Below the pieces are notes generated by a model. The model saw nothing but the letters and a program-made list of their open reading frames with translations, made no database searches and was not told where the DNA came from. DNA of 64,000 bases, from positions 248,001-312,000 of the forward strand of contig DASZPM010000027.1 in the NCBI GenBank assembly GCA_035550215.1. The letters are read 5' to 3'. Position numbers and translations under genes: made by a program. Positions 43,644 through 53,431 of this stretch are shown here, piece by piece; position 1 is the first letter of the stretch; each line of letters opens with the position of its first letter. The DNA comes from JABDFW01 sp035550215. GTDB taxonomy: Bacteria > Bacteroidota > Bacteroidia > Chitinophagales > Chitinophagaceae.

Positions 43644-46013
43644 ATGTTTAAAACAAACCTAAAGATAGCCTGGCGCAATCTTATTAAAGACAGGAAATTC
43701 ACTTTACTAAATGTTCTTGGGTTGTCTGCTGGCCTTGCATGTACGCTAATGATTTATTTATGGGTGAGTGATGAACTTAGCTATGATAAATTTTTTAAGG
43801 ACGATAACCAGGTTTACCAATTAATGGAAAAAAACAAGATTGGGGGTGAATGGAGAGTGTCTGATGAATCGTCAGGCTTATTGAGTAAAACAGTGTTGGC
43901 CCAGGTACCCGATGTTGAATATGCTGCACCGTTAGCGCCGCCTTCATGGTTTCAAAAATTTACTTTATCGGTAAACAATAATAATATAAAAGCAGAAGGA
44001 CAATATGCGGGCAAGGATTATTTTAATATTTTTTCCTTTAAGCTGCTTAGTGGCGTTGCCGGTAAAGTGCTTGCTGACAAAAGCTCTGTCGTTATTTCTG
44101 ATGAGCTGGCAAAGAAACTGTTTGGCGCCACCGAAAATATTATAGGTAAAGCAATACGGTTTCAGCAGCAACAGGACTTTTTTGTTTCCGGTGTATTTGA
44201 AAAAACGCCCCGTAATTCATCACAACAGTTTGACTTTGTTATGTCTTTTGATTATTATAAAGATATACAGCCGTGGGTATATCAATGGGGTAATTTAGGC
44301 CCGCACAATTTTATTAAGCTTAAGAAAGGCATAAGCGCCGATGCAGTAAATAAAAAAATTGAGAACATTATTACAGCAAGTACAGGCGATACAACCCGTA
44401 AAGTGTTCGCTGAAAAATTTTCAGATGTTTATTTAAAAAACAGTTTTGACCATGGCGTAAAAACAGAAAGCAGGATGATTTACGTAAAGCTGTTTTCACT
44501 TATTGCCATTGTTATACTGGTTATTGCCTGCATAAATTTTATGAACCTTTCTACTGCAAAAGCAGCGCGCCGCATGAAAGAGGTGGGCATTAAAAAAGTG
44601 GTGGGCGCAGCACGTATACAGCTTATTTTCCAATTTTTGTGTGAATCGTTGCTGCTTACGGTAGTGGCGATGATTGCGGCAGTTGTGCTAACATTATTTT
44701 TACTGCCCCAATTTAACCAGTTAACAGGCAAACAAATTGTACTGCATTTTGATGCAGGTATTATTACCGCGTTTGCGTTAATAACTTTGGTTACGGGGTT
44801 GCTTGCCGGCAGTTACCCGGCTTTTTATTTATCAAAATTCAAACCGCTGGCTATTTTAAAAGGTAAGCTTAATTCATCGCTTGCGGAGCTTATTTCACGT
44901 AAAGGACTGGTCATATTTCAGTTCACGTTGTCAGCAATGCTTATTGTTGCTGTACTGGTAATATATAACCAGGTACAGTTTATACAATCTACCAGCGCGG
45001 GATATGATAAGGACAACGTTGTAAGGTTTGATGCGGAAGGGAAACTTAATGGCAAAGAAAGCGATTTTATAACTGAATTAAAAAAGATACCCGGTGTGGT
45101 AAATGCTTCTTTCACTTTTAACAATATGGTTGGCCGCAATTACGGCAATTATGGTATTAGCTGGGATGGAAAAAACCCTAATGAAGATGTTTATTTTGAA
45201 GGCTTTGGCGGTGGTTTTGATTTTATTGAAACAATGGGTATGCAAATGCAGAGCGGCAGAAGTTTCTCAAAAAATTATGGTGATGAGGATTCTAAAATAA
45301 TACTGAATGAGGCTGCTGTTAAAATAATGGGACTTAAAGACCCTGTTGGAAAAACAATTAAACTTTTCGATAAACCCAGGCAGGTTATCGGTGTTGTGAA
45401 AGATTTTCATTTTGAGTCGTTGCATGAAACAGTTAAGCCATCGTATATGACTTTGCTGCATGACGCGCCCAACCCATGGATAAAAATAATGGTTCGCATC
45501 AAAGCCGGCCATGAGAAAGAGACAATGGCCACAATTCAAAACCTTTATCAAAACTACAACCCGGGTTTTCCGTTCACATTTAATTTTCTTGACGAGTTGT
45601 ATCAAAAGCAATATGAAACCGAAGCGCGTGTATCTGTTCTGTCAAAATATTTTGCCGGGCTGGCTATCCTTATATCATGCCTCGGCCTTTTTGGCTTAGC
45701 TGCTTTTACCGCGCAAAAAAGGCAGAAAGAAATTGGCATACGCAAAGTAATAGGCGCTTCTGTAAGTGGTATTATTATTATGCTTTCAAAAGATTTTATA
45801 AAACTTGTACTGGTTTCATTACTTATTGCGTTTCCTGTAGCCTGGTGGCTTATGAGTAAGTGGCTGCAGGGCTTTGCCTACCGGGTAAATTTGGGGTATG
45901 GGGTTTTTGTGTTTGCAGCATTATTCATAGTTGTAATAACGTTGGCTACCATTAGCTGGCAGTCAATAAAAGCGGCAACGGCAAACCCTGTTAAGGCTAT
46001 TAAAGCTGAGTAA
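43644..46013 (+). CDS. ABC transporter permease, array copy 2
   Basis: This 789-residue protein starts 'MFKTNLKIAWRNLIKDRKFT' and has its first FtsX unit from about 295 ('FMNLSTAKAARRMKEVGIKK', a Lys replacing the usual Arg of IRK). Its second unit starts from about 678 ('AAFTAQKRQKEIGIRKVIGA'). These AAR/AQKR variants are shared with copy 5, making the two a subgroup although three genes lie between them. A 125-base gap precedes it. Confidence 0.9.
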   Translation: MFKTNLKIAWRNLIKDRKFTLLNVLGLSAGLACTLMIYLWVSDELSYDKFFKDDNQVYQLMEKNKIGGEWRVSDESSGLLSKTVLAQVPDVEYAAPLAPPSWFQKFTLSVNNNNIKAEGQYAGKDYFNIFSFKLLSGVAGKVLADKSSVVISDELAKKLFGATENIIGKAIRFQQQQDFFVSGVFEKTPRNSSQQFDFVMSFDYYKDIQPWVYQWGNLGPHNFIKLKKGISADAVNKKIENIITASTGDTTRKVFAEKFSDVYLKNSFDHGVKTESRMIYVKLFSLIAIVILVIACINFMNLSTAKAARRMKEVGIKKVVGAARIQLIFQFLCESLLLTVVAMIAAVVLTLFLLPQFNQLTGKQIVLHFDAGIITAFALITLVTGLLAGSYPAFYLSKFKPLAILKGKLNSSLAELISRKGLVIFQFTLSAMLIVAVLVIYNQVQFIQSTSAGYDKDNVVRFDAEGKLNGKESDFITELKKIPGVVNASFTFNNMVGRNYGNYGISWDGKNPNEDVYFEGFGGGFDFIETMGMQMQSGRSFSKNYGDEDSKIILNEAAVKIMGLKDPVGKTIKLFDKPRQVIGVVKDFHFESLHETVKPSYMTLLHDAPNPWIKIMVRIKAGHEKETMATIQNLYQNYNPGFPFTFNFLDELYQKQYETEARVSVLSKYFAGLAILISCLGLFGLAAFTAQKRQKEIGIRKVIGASVSGIIIMLSKDFIKLVLVSLLIAFPVAWWLMSKWLQGFAYRVNLGYGVFVFAALFIVVITLATISWQSIKAATANPVKAIKAE

Positions 46014-46047
46014 TACTGTATTGATGTTATAACGATAAAATGACTGT

Positions 46048-48435
46048 ATGCTTAAAAACTATTTTAAAACAGCCTGGCGTAGCCTGGTGCGTGGCAAAAG
46101 TTTTTCGGTGATTAATATTTCGGGCCTGGCAACAGGTATGGCTGGCGCCGTACTTATTTTGCTATGGATGCAAAGTGAAATAAGTTTTGATAAGTTTCAT
46201 AAAAACAAGGATAACCTTTACGAGGTATATATTCTAACTGCTAATACAGACGGCCACCCAAGGGCCGTTAATGCCACATCGCAGCCGCTTGGGCCGGCAT
46301 TGAAACAAAATTTTCCCGAGGTGGAGGCATTTACGCGGGTATGGAATCTTAATAACTGGTTACTAGCGGCTAACGATAAAAGTTTTACAGCAACACAGGG
46401 CTGCCTGGTGGATACTTCTTTCCTTACAATGTTTACGTTTCCTTTAGCAGAAGGCAAACCCGCTGAGCAATTAAAAAACAGTTCATCCATAACCATCACG
46501 CAGCGCCTTGCTAAGAAATTGTTTGGAGACGAAGACCCCTTGGGCAAAATAATAAAGATTGAAAACACAGATAATTTTACAGTTACCGGCGTTTTAAAAG
46601 ATTTGCCGGTTAATACACGGTTTAATTTTAATTACCTGCTGCCATGGTCATACCACGAAAGACAGGGCGACGGCTATGCCAATAACACAGAAAGATGGTT
46701 GAGCAACAACACATCAACTTTTGTGCAGCTTAAACCCAACACAAATATTGACGCATTTAACAACAAAATTAAAAATGTAACCAGGCATTATACGGGTCGC
46801 ACCGATGTGTGGACACATTTTGTGTACCCTTTAAGCCGGTGGCATTTATACAATAATTTTGAAGACGGCAAACCAAGCGGCGGCCGTATTGAAACGGTAA
46901 GAGTATTTGGCATTATCGCTGCATTTATCCTGTTAATAGCCTGCATTAATTTTGTAAACCTCAGTACCGCACAAAGTGAAAAGCGCGCAAAAGAAGTGGG
47001 CATTCGTAAAGTAGCGGGCGCGGGTAAAGCCCTTCTTGTCGGGCAGTTTATTACTGAAGCGTTTATTACTGCCTGCATTGCGGGCATACTGGCGCTGTTG
47101 ATTGTTCAATTTACTTTACCGGTGTTTAACACGCTTGTAAACACGCAGCTTTCCATAAGTTACAGCAGCGGTTATTTCTGGGTGTTTGCAACAGGCTTTA
47201 TTGTACTTACCAGTTTGCTTGCAGGCAGCTATCCCGCATTTTACCTGTCATCCTTTAAGCCGGTGGGTATTTTTAAAAAACAGTTTAAAAAAGGCCATGC
47301 CGCAGTATCACCAAGAAAGGTGCTGGTTGTGCTGCAGTTTACATTCGCTATAATATTAATTATTTCAACCATCGTAATAAGAAACCAGGTGGTGTACGCG
47401 CAGGACAGGGATAAGGGCTACTCAAACAACAATTTAATACAGGTAAATTTTGAAGGTGATATTGATAAAAACTATGCGGCTATAAAGCAGGAGTTATTAA
47501 GTAAGGGCATTGCCGCGTCTGTTACCAAAACAATGAATGGAATTGTTTCAGGGGGCTCGCATACGTGGGGTTTAAGATGGCAAAACGAAATACCGTCAGA
47601 TACAAATACCACTATCACCCTGTTCAGCACAGATGCAGACCTTGCAAAAACCGCGGGGCTGCACATAATTGCAGGCAGGGATATTGACATAAACAAATAC
47701 CAGTCTGATAGTCTTTCCGTGCTGTTAAATGAAACTGCCGTGAAATTAATGGGTTTTAAAGACCCTGTTGGAAAGACGATATATAACCCTTTTGACAATA
47801 TTACTTTTCATGTAGTAGGCGTTGTAAAAGATTTTATTGAAGGTTCGCCTTATGATAAAGTACCGCCTACCGTTATTGAAGGGCCCGGTGCGTGGTTTAC
47901 AGCTATGCATATAAAATTAAGCAATACACCCAGTACTGCTAAAAGCCTTGCGGAAGCACAGGCAATTTTTAAAAAATATAACCCGGCTTACCCGTTTGAT
48001 TACAAGTTTGTTGATGAGGAATTTGCACAGAATTTTGACAGTGAGCAACGCACCAAAACACTGGCCGGCTTGTTTGCTTTTTTGGCCGTATTTATTTCAT
48101 GTCTCGGCCTGTTTGGATTGTCGGCGTACGTTGCTGAAAGCAGGATAAAAGAGATTGGCGTGCGTAAGGTGCTGGGCGCATCCTCTGCAGGCATAGCAAA
48201 ATTGTTGTCTGTTGATTTTGTAAAGCTTGTGGCTGTATCCATACTAATCGCCACACCCATAGCGTGGTACGCTATGAATAAATGGCTTGAAGGATATAAT
48301 TATAAAATAACCATCGGGTGGGGGGTGTTTATTGTTGCAGGCGCAATGGCCGTTATAATAGCGCTGGTAACCGTTAGCTTTCAGTCAATTAAAGCGGCGC
48401 TTGCCAACCCTGTAAAAAGTTTGAGAACAGAATGA
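46048..48435 (+). CDS. ABC transporter permease, array copy 3
   Basis: This 795-residue protein lies only 34 bases after copy 2. FtsX unit 1 starts near 298 ('FVNLSTAQSEKRAKEVGIRK', then VAGAG instead of VxGAx) and unit 2 near 684 ('LSAYVAESRIKEIGVRKVLG'). The 'MQSEISFDKFHKNKDNLYEV' start region and 'SRIKEIG' motif place it with copies 8 and 9. 'QDRDKGYSNNNLIQVNFEGD' in the second periplasmic domain is also like those copies. Confidence 0.9.
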   Translation: MLKNYFKTAWRSLVRGKSFSVINISGLATGMAGAVLILLWMQSEISFDKFHKNKDNLYEVYILTANTDGHPRAVNATSQPLGPALKQNFPEVEAFTRVWNLNNWLLAANDKSFTATQGCLVDTSFLTMFTFPLAEGKPAEQLKNSSSITITQRLAKKLFGDEDPLGKIIKIENTDNFTVTGVLKDLPVNTRFNFNYLLPWSYHERQGDGYANNTERWLSNNTSTFVQLKPNTNIDAFNNKIKNVTRHYTGRTDVWTHFVYPLSRWHLYNNFEDGKPSGGRIETVRVFGIIAAFILLIACINFVNLSTAQSEKRAKEVGIRKVAGAGKALLVGQFITEAFITACIAGILALLIVQFTLPVFNTLVNTQLSISYSSGYFWVFATGFIVLTSLLAGSYPAFYLSSFKPVGIFKKQFKKGHAAVSPRKVLVVLQFTFAIILIISTIVIRNQVVYAQDRDKGYSNNNLIQVNFEGDIDKNYAAIKQELLSKGIAASVTKTMNGIVSGGSHTWGLRWQNEIPSDTNTTITLFSTDADLAKTAGLHIIAGRDIDINKYQSDSLSVLLNETAVKLMGFKDPVGKTIYNPFDNITFHVVGVVKDFIEGSPYDKVPPTVIEGPGAWFTAMHIKLSNTPSTAKSLAEAQAIFKKYNPAYPFDYKFVDEEFAQNFDSEQRTKTLAGLFAFLAVFISCLGLFGLSAYVAESRIKEIGVRKVLGASSAGIAKLLSVDFVKLVAVSILIATPIAWYAMNKWLEGYNYKITIGWGVFIVAGAMAVIIALVTVSFQSIKAALANPVKSLRTE

Positions 48436-48500
48436 TTTTTTACAGGTGCAACTGTAACATGTAGTCATAATTAACGTTAAAAAATATAATTCTTTTAAGT

Positions 48501-50882
48501 ATGTTCAAAAGCTATTTTAAAACCGCCTTCAGGCAATTAAGACGCAATAAACTTTTCAGTATAGTAAATATAGTTGGTCTTTCTACAGGGTTTGCAAGTA
48601 TTATGGCGCTGGCGCTGCTCGTGTACCAGTATATAACAACTGACAGTAACCAGGTTGATATCGGGCAGATGTATTACTTAAAAACAAAATCAGCGGATGG
48701 TAACGAGTACACACAAACACCTTACCCGCTGCTGGGTGAAATTGTAAAAAAATGCCCCGAGGTACAAGCAGCCACCCACGCGCAGCAATGGTATTATCCA
48801 TGGCTTAAATTCAACAATAAAGAAATACAGGAAACTACGGTATTTGGCGACACAGGCTATTTTAAAGTGTTCCAGTTTCCGTTTAAATATGGTAACGCTG
48901 CAAACGCGTTGCAGGACAAATATTCCATTGTTTTTTCGGAAGAAGTTGCAAAAAAGCTTTTCGGGAATGTTAACCCTGTGGGCAAAATTGTAACAGCGGA
49001 TGATACGCTGCAGCTCACTGTAACCGGTGTTTTGCAGCACGTACCTTCCAACTCAAGCATTCAGCCCTCTGTATTGCTCCCGTCGGCGATATTAGAAAGC
49101 AACAGCGATTTTAAAAATGGCGCAAACTGGTATAATACTTTTGCCAGTAATTACCTAAGGCTGCGCGCTAATTCCAGCCCCCAAAAACTGGAAAATGAAA
49201 TTGCGCAAATAGTAAAAACTGATTATGCCCCCGAGCAGAAGAAAAGCGTAGTTACCGTGGTGCCATTCAGCAAGATAACGGAGGAGAATTCATCATTAAC
49301 CGGTGTTATTATAAAAGGCGCGGTGGGTGCAGGCATATTTATTTTATTAATAATATTGGTAAACCTTATCAATCTTAACACAGCGGGTATGTACACCCGC
49401 GCAAAAGAAGTAGCGGTTAAGCAAATGATAGGCGGAAGGAAAAAAAATATTGTCTGGCAGTTTTGTATTGAAAACGGGCTTATTGTTTTTTCATCCATAT
49501 TACTTGCGTGGCTTATTTTTTCTGCCTTACTATTGCCCTCGGTAAACGATATAACCAAAGATAAATTTGGCGCGATTGAAACAGGTATTGGCAAAGATTA
49601 CCCCATTTTACTGTTATTTACCGGTATGGGGCTATTGTTTACTGTTATAGCCGCCAGCGTGCCTGCTATAAAACTGGCTACTGTAAAAGTTACTGATGCT
49701 GTAAAAGGCAAAATAATGTCGGGCAATTTTAAAAGCAGCAGTGTGCGCAGTGTATTTATTGTAGTGCAGTTTACACTTGCCATTACACTTATAGCCGTTA
49801 CCCTTATACTTAACAGGCAAATTGGTTTTATGAAAAGCTCACCGCTTGGCTTTAATAAAGACAATGTTGCCGTAGTTAGCCTTGACCTTGCATTCAGGGA
49901 CCCGAAAGCGGCTGATGCGAGATTTGTAAGCATTGTAGATGAGTTGAAAAATAACCCGCATGTAAAAGCTGTTTCCGTTAATGGGGAAATACCAACATCA
50001 TACTGGGATAATTACAATACATACTACGACCCGGCAACCAATAAAGATGTGCACATGCGGCAGGCGCCGGCGGATGCAGGTTACCTTGCTACCTACCAGA
50101 TTCCGCTAATCCAGGGCAAAACTTTTAGTGACCAATTGACGTCGTCGCAAAAAAATGGGGTGCTTATAAACCGCACGGCTATGAAGGCGCTTGGGTGGGA
50201 TAATGCAGTGGGTAAAGAGATACGGTCAAGAGGGGAAAATACCGCATATACTGTTGTTGGTGTTACAGAGGATTTTAATTACCGCGACCTGCAGGGTAAT
50301 ATAGAGCCGTTAATACATTGGTATGCGGGCAAACCATCTATAAATAATTCTTACCTGAGCATAAGCATCCAGCCCGGCTATATAAAGCCTGTGATGGAGC
50401 ACCTTAAACAGGAATTTAAAAGCATTCCTTCCCGCCGCGATTTCAGCTATGAAATGATGAGCGATAAAGTAGATAAGCAATACGCATTGCTTGACGGTAT
50501 TTTAAAAATAAGCAATTACGTGGCGCTGCTTACTGTGCTTATAGCCAGCATGGGTATGTTTGGTTTGATTGCCTTGTTTGCAAGGCAGCGTGTAAAGGAG
50601 ATAGGCATTCGTAAAGTACTTGGCGCCAGTGTTGCGGGCATTGTTCAATTGCTGTCAAAAGAATTTTTGATACTCGTGGGCGTATCAATACTGATAGCAG
50701 CGCCCGCAGCATGGTATTTAATGAACAAATGGCTGCTTGATTTTGCATACCGCATTGATATAAAATGGTGGATGCTGCTTGCCGCGGGTGGTATAGCGAT
50801 ATTAATAGCCCTGGCAACCATAAGTTACCAGGCAGTAAGGGCAGCTTTAGCTAACCCGGTAAAAAGTTTACGGACAGAATAA
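48501..50882 (+). CDS. ABC transporter permease, array copy 4 (divergent)
   Basis: This 793-residue protein keeps the overall layout, but its first FtsX unit (from about 286) reads 'LVNLINLNTAGMYTRAKEVA' and then VKQMIGG, replacing the CINFMNLSTA and GIRKVxGA signatures found in other copies. The second unit near 682 is more normal ('GMFGLIALFARQRVKEIGIR'), although SCLGLFG has become ASMGMFG. The N-terminus 'RRNKLFSIVNIVGLSTGFAS' also differs. It may have specialised or come from another lineage. Confidence 0.88.
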   Translation: MFKSYFKTAFRQLRRNKLFSIVNIVGLSTGFASIMALALLVYQYITTDSNQVDIGQMYYLKTKSADGNEYTQTPYPLLGEIVKKCPEVQAATHAQQWYYPWLKFNNKEIQETTVFGDTGYFKVFQFPFKYGNAANALQDKYSIVFSEEVAKKLFGNVNPVGKIVTADDTLQLTVTGVLQHVPSNSSIQPSVLLPSAILESNSDFKNGANWYNTFASNYLRLRANSSPQKLENEIAQIVKTDYAPEQKKSVVTVVPFSKITEENSSLTGVIIKGAVGAGIFILLIILVNLINLNTAGMYTRAKEVAVKQMIGGRKKNIVWQFCIENGLIVFSSILLAWLIFSALLLPSVNDITKDKFGAIETGIGKDYPILLLFTGMGLLFTVIAASVPAIKLATVKVTDAVKGKIMSGNFKSSSVRSVFIVVQFTLAITLIAVTLILNRQIGFMKSSPLGFNKDNVAVVSLDLAFRDPKAADARFVSIVDELKNNPHVKAVSVNGEIPTSYWDNYNTYYDPATNKDVHMRQAPADAGYLATYQIPLIQGKTFSDQLTSSQKNGVLINRTAMKALGWDNAVGKEIRSRGENTAYTVVGVTEDFNYRDLQGNIEPLIHWYAGKPSINNSYLSISIQPGYIKPVMEHLKQEFKSIPSRRDFSYEMMSDKVDKQYALLDGILKISNYVALLTVLIASMGMFGLIALFARQRVKEIGIRKVLGASVAGIVQLLSKEFLILVGVSILIAAPAAWYLMNKWLLDFAYRIDIKWWMLLAAGGIAILIALATISYQAVRAALANPVKSLRTE

Positions 50883-50980
50883 GGGTGATTAAGGATATAA
50901 TTGTTTAAGTAAGTGGCACAACACTGTTGACCGGGGTTATAAAGCCAGTAAACAAATAGTGTAAACAATAAACCTGTAAC

Positions 50981-53374
50981 ATGTTTAAAAACAATATTAA
51001 AATAGCCTGGCGAAGCATGATAAAGGACAGGCGCTTTACCCTGCTTAATTTATTAGGATTGGCCACAGGGCTTGCCTGCACCTTTTTAATTTATATGTGG
51101 GTAGCCGATGAAATTGGTATTGATAAGTTCCAGGCAAATAGCAGCAGGTTGTACCAGGTTATGCAAAACGGGGAAGAGGGTGACGGGAACATATTTACCA
51201 CAGAACATACACCGGACTTACTGGCAAAAACATTGTTGGCTGAAGTGCCGGAAATACAGGACGCAGCAGTAGTGCGGTTACCTTATTGGGACGAGCCAAG
51301 CGGTATAATGTCTTTTAACAACAATAGTTTTAAGGCAAAAGAGATATATGCCACCAAAAACTTCTTTACTATATTTTCTTTTCCTCTTATACAGGGCAAT
51401 AAAAGCACCGTACTCAATAATAAAACAAATGTGCTGGTAAGCGAGGAAATGGCGATGAAGTTGTTTAGCACCACAAATGTTGTTGGCAAAACAATTACCT
51501 GGGATAAGGGGGCTGGTGCACCAAAAGGTATTAATAGCCCTTACATTGTTTCAGGGGTGTTTAAAGTGCCGGCCTCATCATCAATGAAGTTTGATGTTGT
51601 GTTTACGCACGAAATGTATTTTTCTACCATAACACACGATATAAGCTGGTTTAGCAGCGACCCATCTACCTATATCCTGTTAAAGAAAGGTGTTAACGCT
51701 GAACGGCTAAATAACAGACTGGCTGATTTTATTAAAGCAAGATATAAGGATGGCAGCCAGGAACAAAAGTGGGCCGGCACGCTATTTATACAAAAATATA
51801 CGGATGAATACCTGCACAACCGCTACGAGAACGGCAAAATATCCGGCGGCAGGATAAGTTATGTTGAATTGTTTTCGGCAATTGCCATTTTTATATTGAT
51901 TATCGCCTGCATCAATTTTATGAACCTCAGTACAGCAAAAGCCGCAGGCAGGATGAAGGAGGTTGGTGTAAAAAAAGTAGTTGGCGCAACAAGGGCCATG
52001 CTGGCATGGCAATATATCAGCGAATCCATGCTCATGGCGTTTTTGTCGCTTATTATCGCGATGGTACTGGTTATTACGCTATTGCCTGCTTTCAGGCAAA
52101 TAACCGGCAAGCAATTAAGCCTTGAAGTTGATGCAGGCTTTATGCCGGGCATAATTGCTATTACGATTATAACGGGGCTGCTTGCAGGCAGCTACCCGGC
52201 ATTATACCTTTCTAAATTTAAACCGGTAATGGTGCTTAAAGGCAGGCTTCAAACATCTTCCGGGGAATCCTGGGTGCGCAAAGGGCTTGTTGTTTTTCAA
52301 TTCGCTATTTCAGCAGTATTAATTATTGCAGTTATTGTTGTGTATAACCAGATGCAACTGGTGCAAACGAAAAACCTTGGTTATAACAGGGATAACGTTA
52401 TACACTTCAATAATTCCGGCAGCATTGGCGCCAATGAAAAAACTTTTATTGAAGAAATAAAAACAATACCGGGTGTAGTGAATGCTACCAATATGGAAGG
52501 CGATTTGTTAGGCAACCATAGCGGTGGCGGAGGTATAACATGGCCGGGCAAGACGGAAAGGATTGAATTTAGCGGGACCTATGCCGATTTTGACTTTGTT
52601 GAAACAATGGGCCTGCAAATGAAAGAAGGGCGGGCATTTGACAGGAAGTTCCCGACAGATACGGCCGGGGTAATATTTAACGAGACTGCCGTTAAAATGA
52701 TGCACCTTAAAAACCCAATTGGTACACAGGTACAACTGTGGGGATTAAAACAGCACATCATCGGCGTGGTGAAAGACTTTAATTACGAAAGTATGTATAA
52801 CAAGGTGGGGGCCTATTTTATAAGCTACGCAAAAAATACGGAGAATATTGTTGTTAAGATTAAAGGTGGCACTGAGAAACAAACACTGAGCCGCATTGAG
52901 GCTTTATATAAAAAGTATAACCCGGGGCTGCCGTTTGATTACCGCTTTATGGATGCAGATTACCAGGCGCTGTATGCCAGTGAACAACGGGTAGCGATTT
53001 TGTCAAGATATTTTGCCGGTGTAGCTATAATAATCTCATGCCTTGGTTTATTTGGGCTTGCGGCCTTTACAGCGCAAAAAAGACAAAAAGAAATAGGCAT
53101 ACGTAAAATAATCGGCGCATCGGTTAAGGGTATTGCCGTTATGCTCTCGGCAGATTTTTTAAAACTTGTGTTGGTGGCAATATTAGTGGCTTTTCCGTTG
53201 GCATGGTGGGCAATGAATACGTGGCTGCAAAGCTTTGCTTACCATACCAGCATTGGCGCAACTGTATTTGTAATTACTGGTGTAAGTATTACAGGCATTA
53301 CACTGGCGACAATTAGTTTCCAGGCGATAAAGGCGGCTATGGTAAATCCTGTAAAGAGTTTAAGAAGTGAATAA
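50981..53374 (+). CDS. ABC transporter permease, array copy 5
   Basis: This 797-residue protein starts 'MFKNNIKIAWRSMIKDRRFT', close to copy 2 along its length. Shared features include 'STAKAAGRMKEVGVKKVVGA' near 314, 'GLAAFTAQKRQKEIGIRKII' near 691 and the middle 'VRKGLVVFQFAISAVLIIAV'. It ends NPVKSLRSE. The pair probably arose by duplication before or during array growth. Confidence 0.9.
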   Translation: MFKNNIKIAWRSMIKDRRFTLLNLLGLATGLACTFLIYMWVADEIGIDKFQANSSRLYQVMQNGEEGDGNIFTTEHTPDLLAKTLLAEVPEIQDAAVVRLPYWDEPSGIMSFNNNSFKAKEIYATKNFFTIFSFPLIQGNKSTVLNNKTNVLVSEEMAMKLFSTTNVVGKTITWDKGAGAPKGINSPYIVSGVFKVPASSSMKFDVVFTHEMYFSTITHDISWFSSDPSTYILLKKGVNAERLNNRLADFIKARYKDGSQEQKWAGTLFIQKYTDEYLHNRYENGKISGGRISYVELFSAIAIFILIIACINFMNLSTAKAAGRMKEVGVKKVVGATRAMLAWQYISESMLMAFLSLIIAMVLVITLLPAFRQITGKQLSLEVDAGFMPGIIAITIITGLLAGSYPALYLSKFKPVMVLKGRLQTSSGESWVRKGLVVFQFAISAVLIIAVIVVYNQMQLVQTKNLGYNRDNVIHFNNSGSIGANEKTFIEEIKTIPGVVNATNMEGDLLGNHSGGGGITWPGKTERIEFSGTYADFDFVETMGLQMKEGRAFDRKFPTDTAGVIFNETAVKMMHLKNPIGTQVQLWGLKQHIIGVVKDFNYESMYNKVGAYFISYAKNTENIVVKIKGGTEKQTLSRIEALYKKYNPGLPFDYRFMDADYQALYASEQRVAILSRYFAGVAIIISCLGLFGLAAFTAQKRQKEIGIRKIIGASVKGIAVMLSADFLKLVLVAILVAFPLAWWAMNTWLQSFAYHTSIGATVFVITGVSITGITLATISFQAIKAAMVNPVKSLRSE

Positions 53375-53431
53375 GACAGAAGATGATAAGTGTAAAAATA
53401 AATTTTTAAACATATATAATAAACCTGCGGT

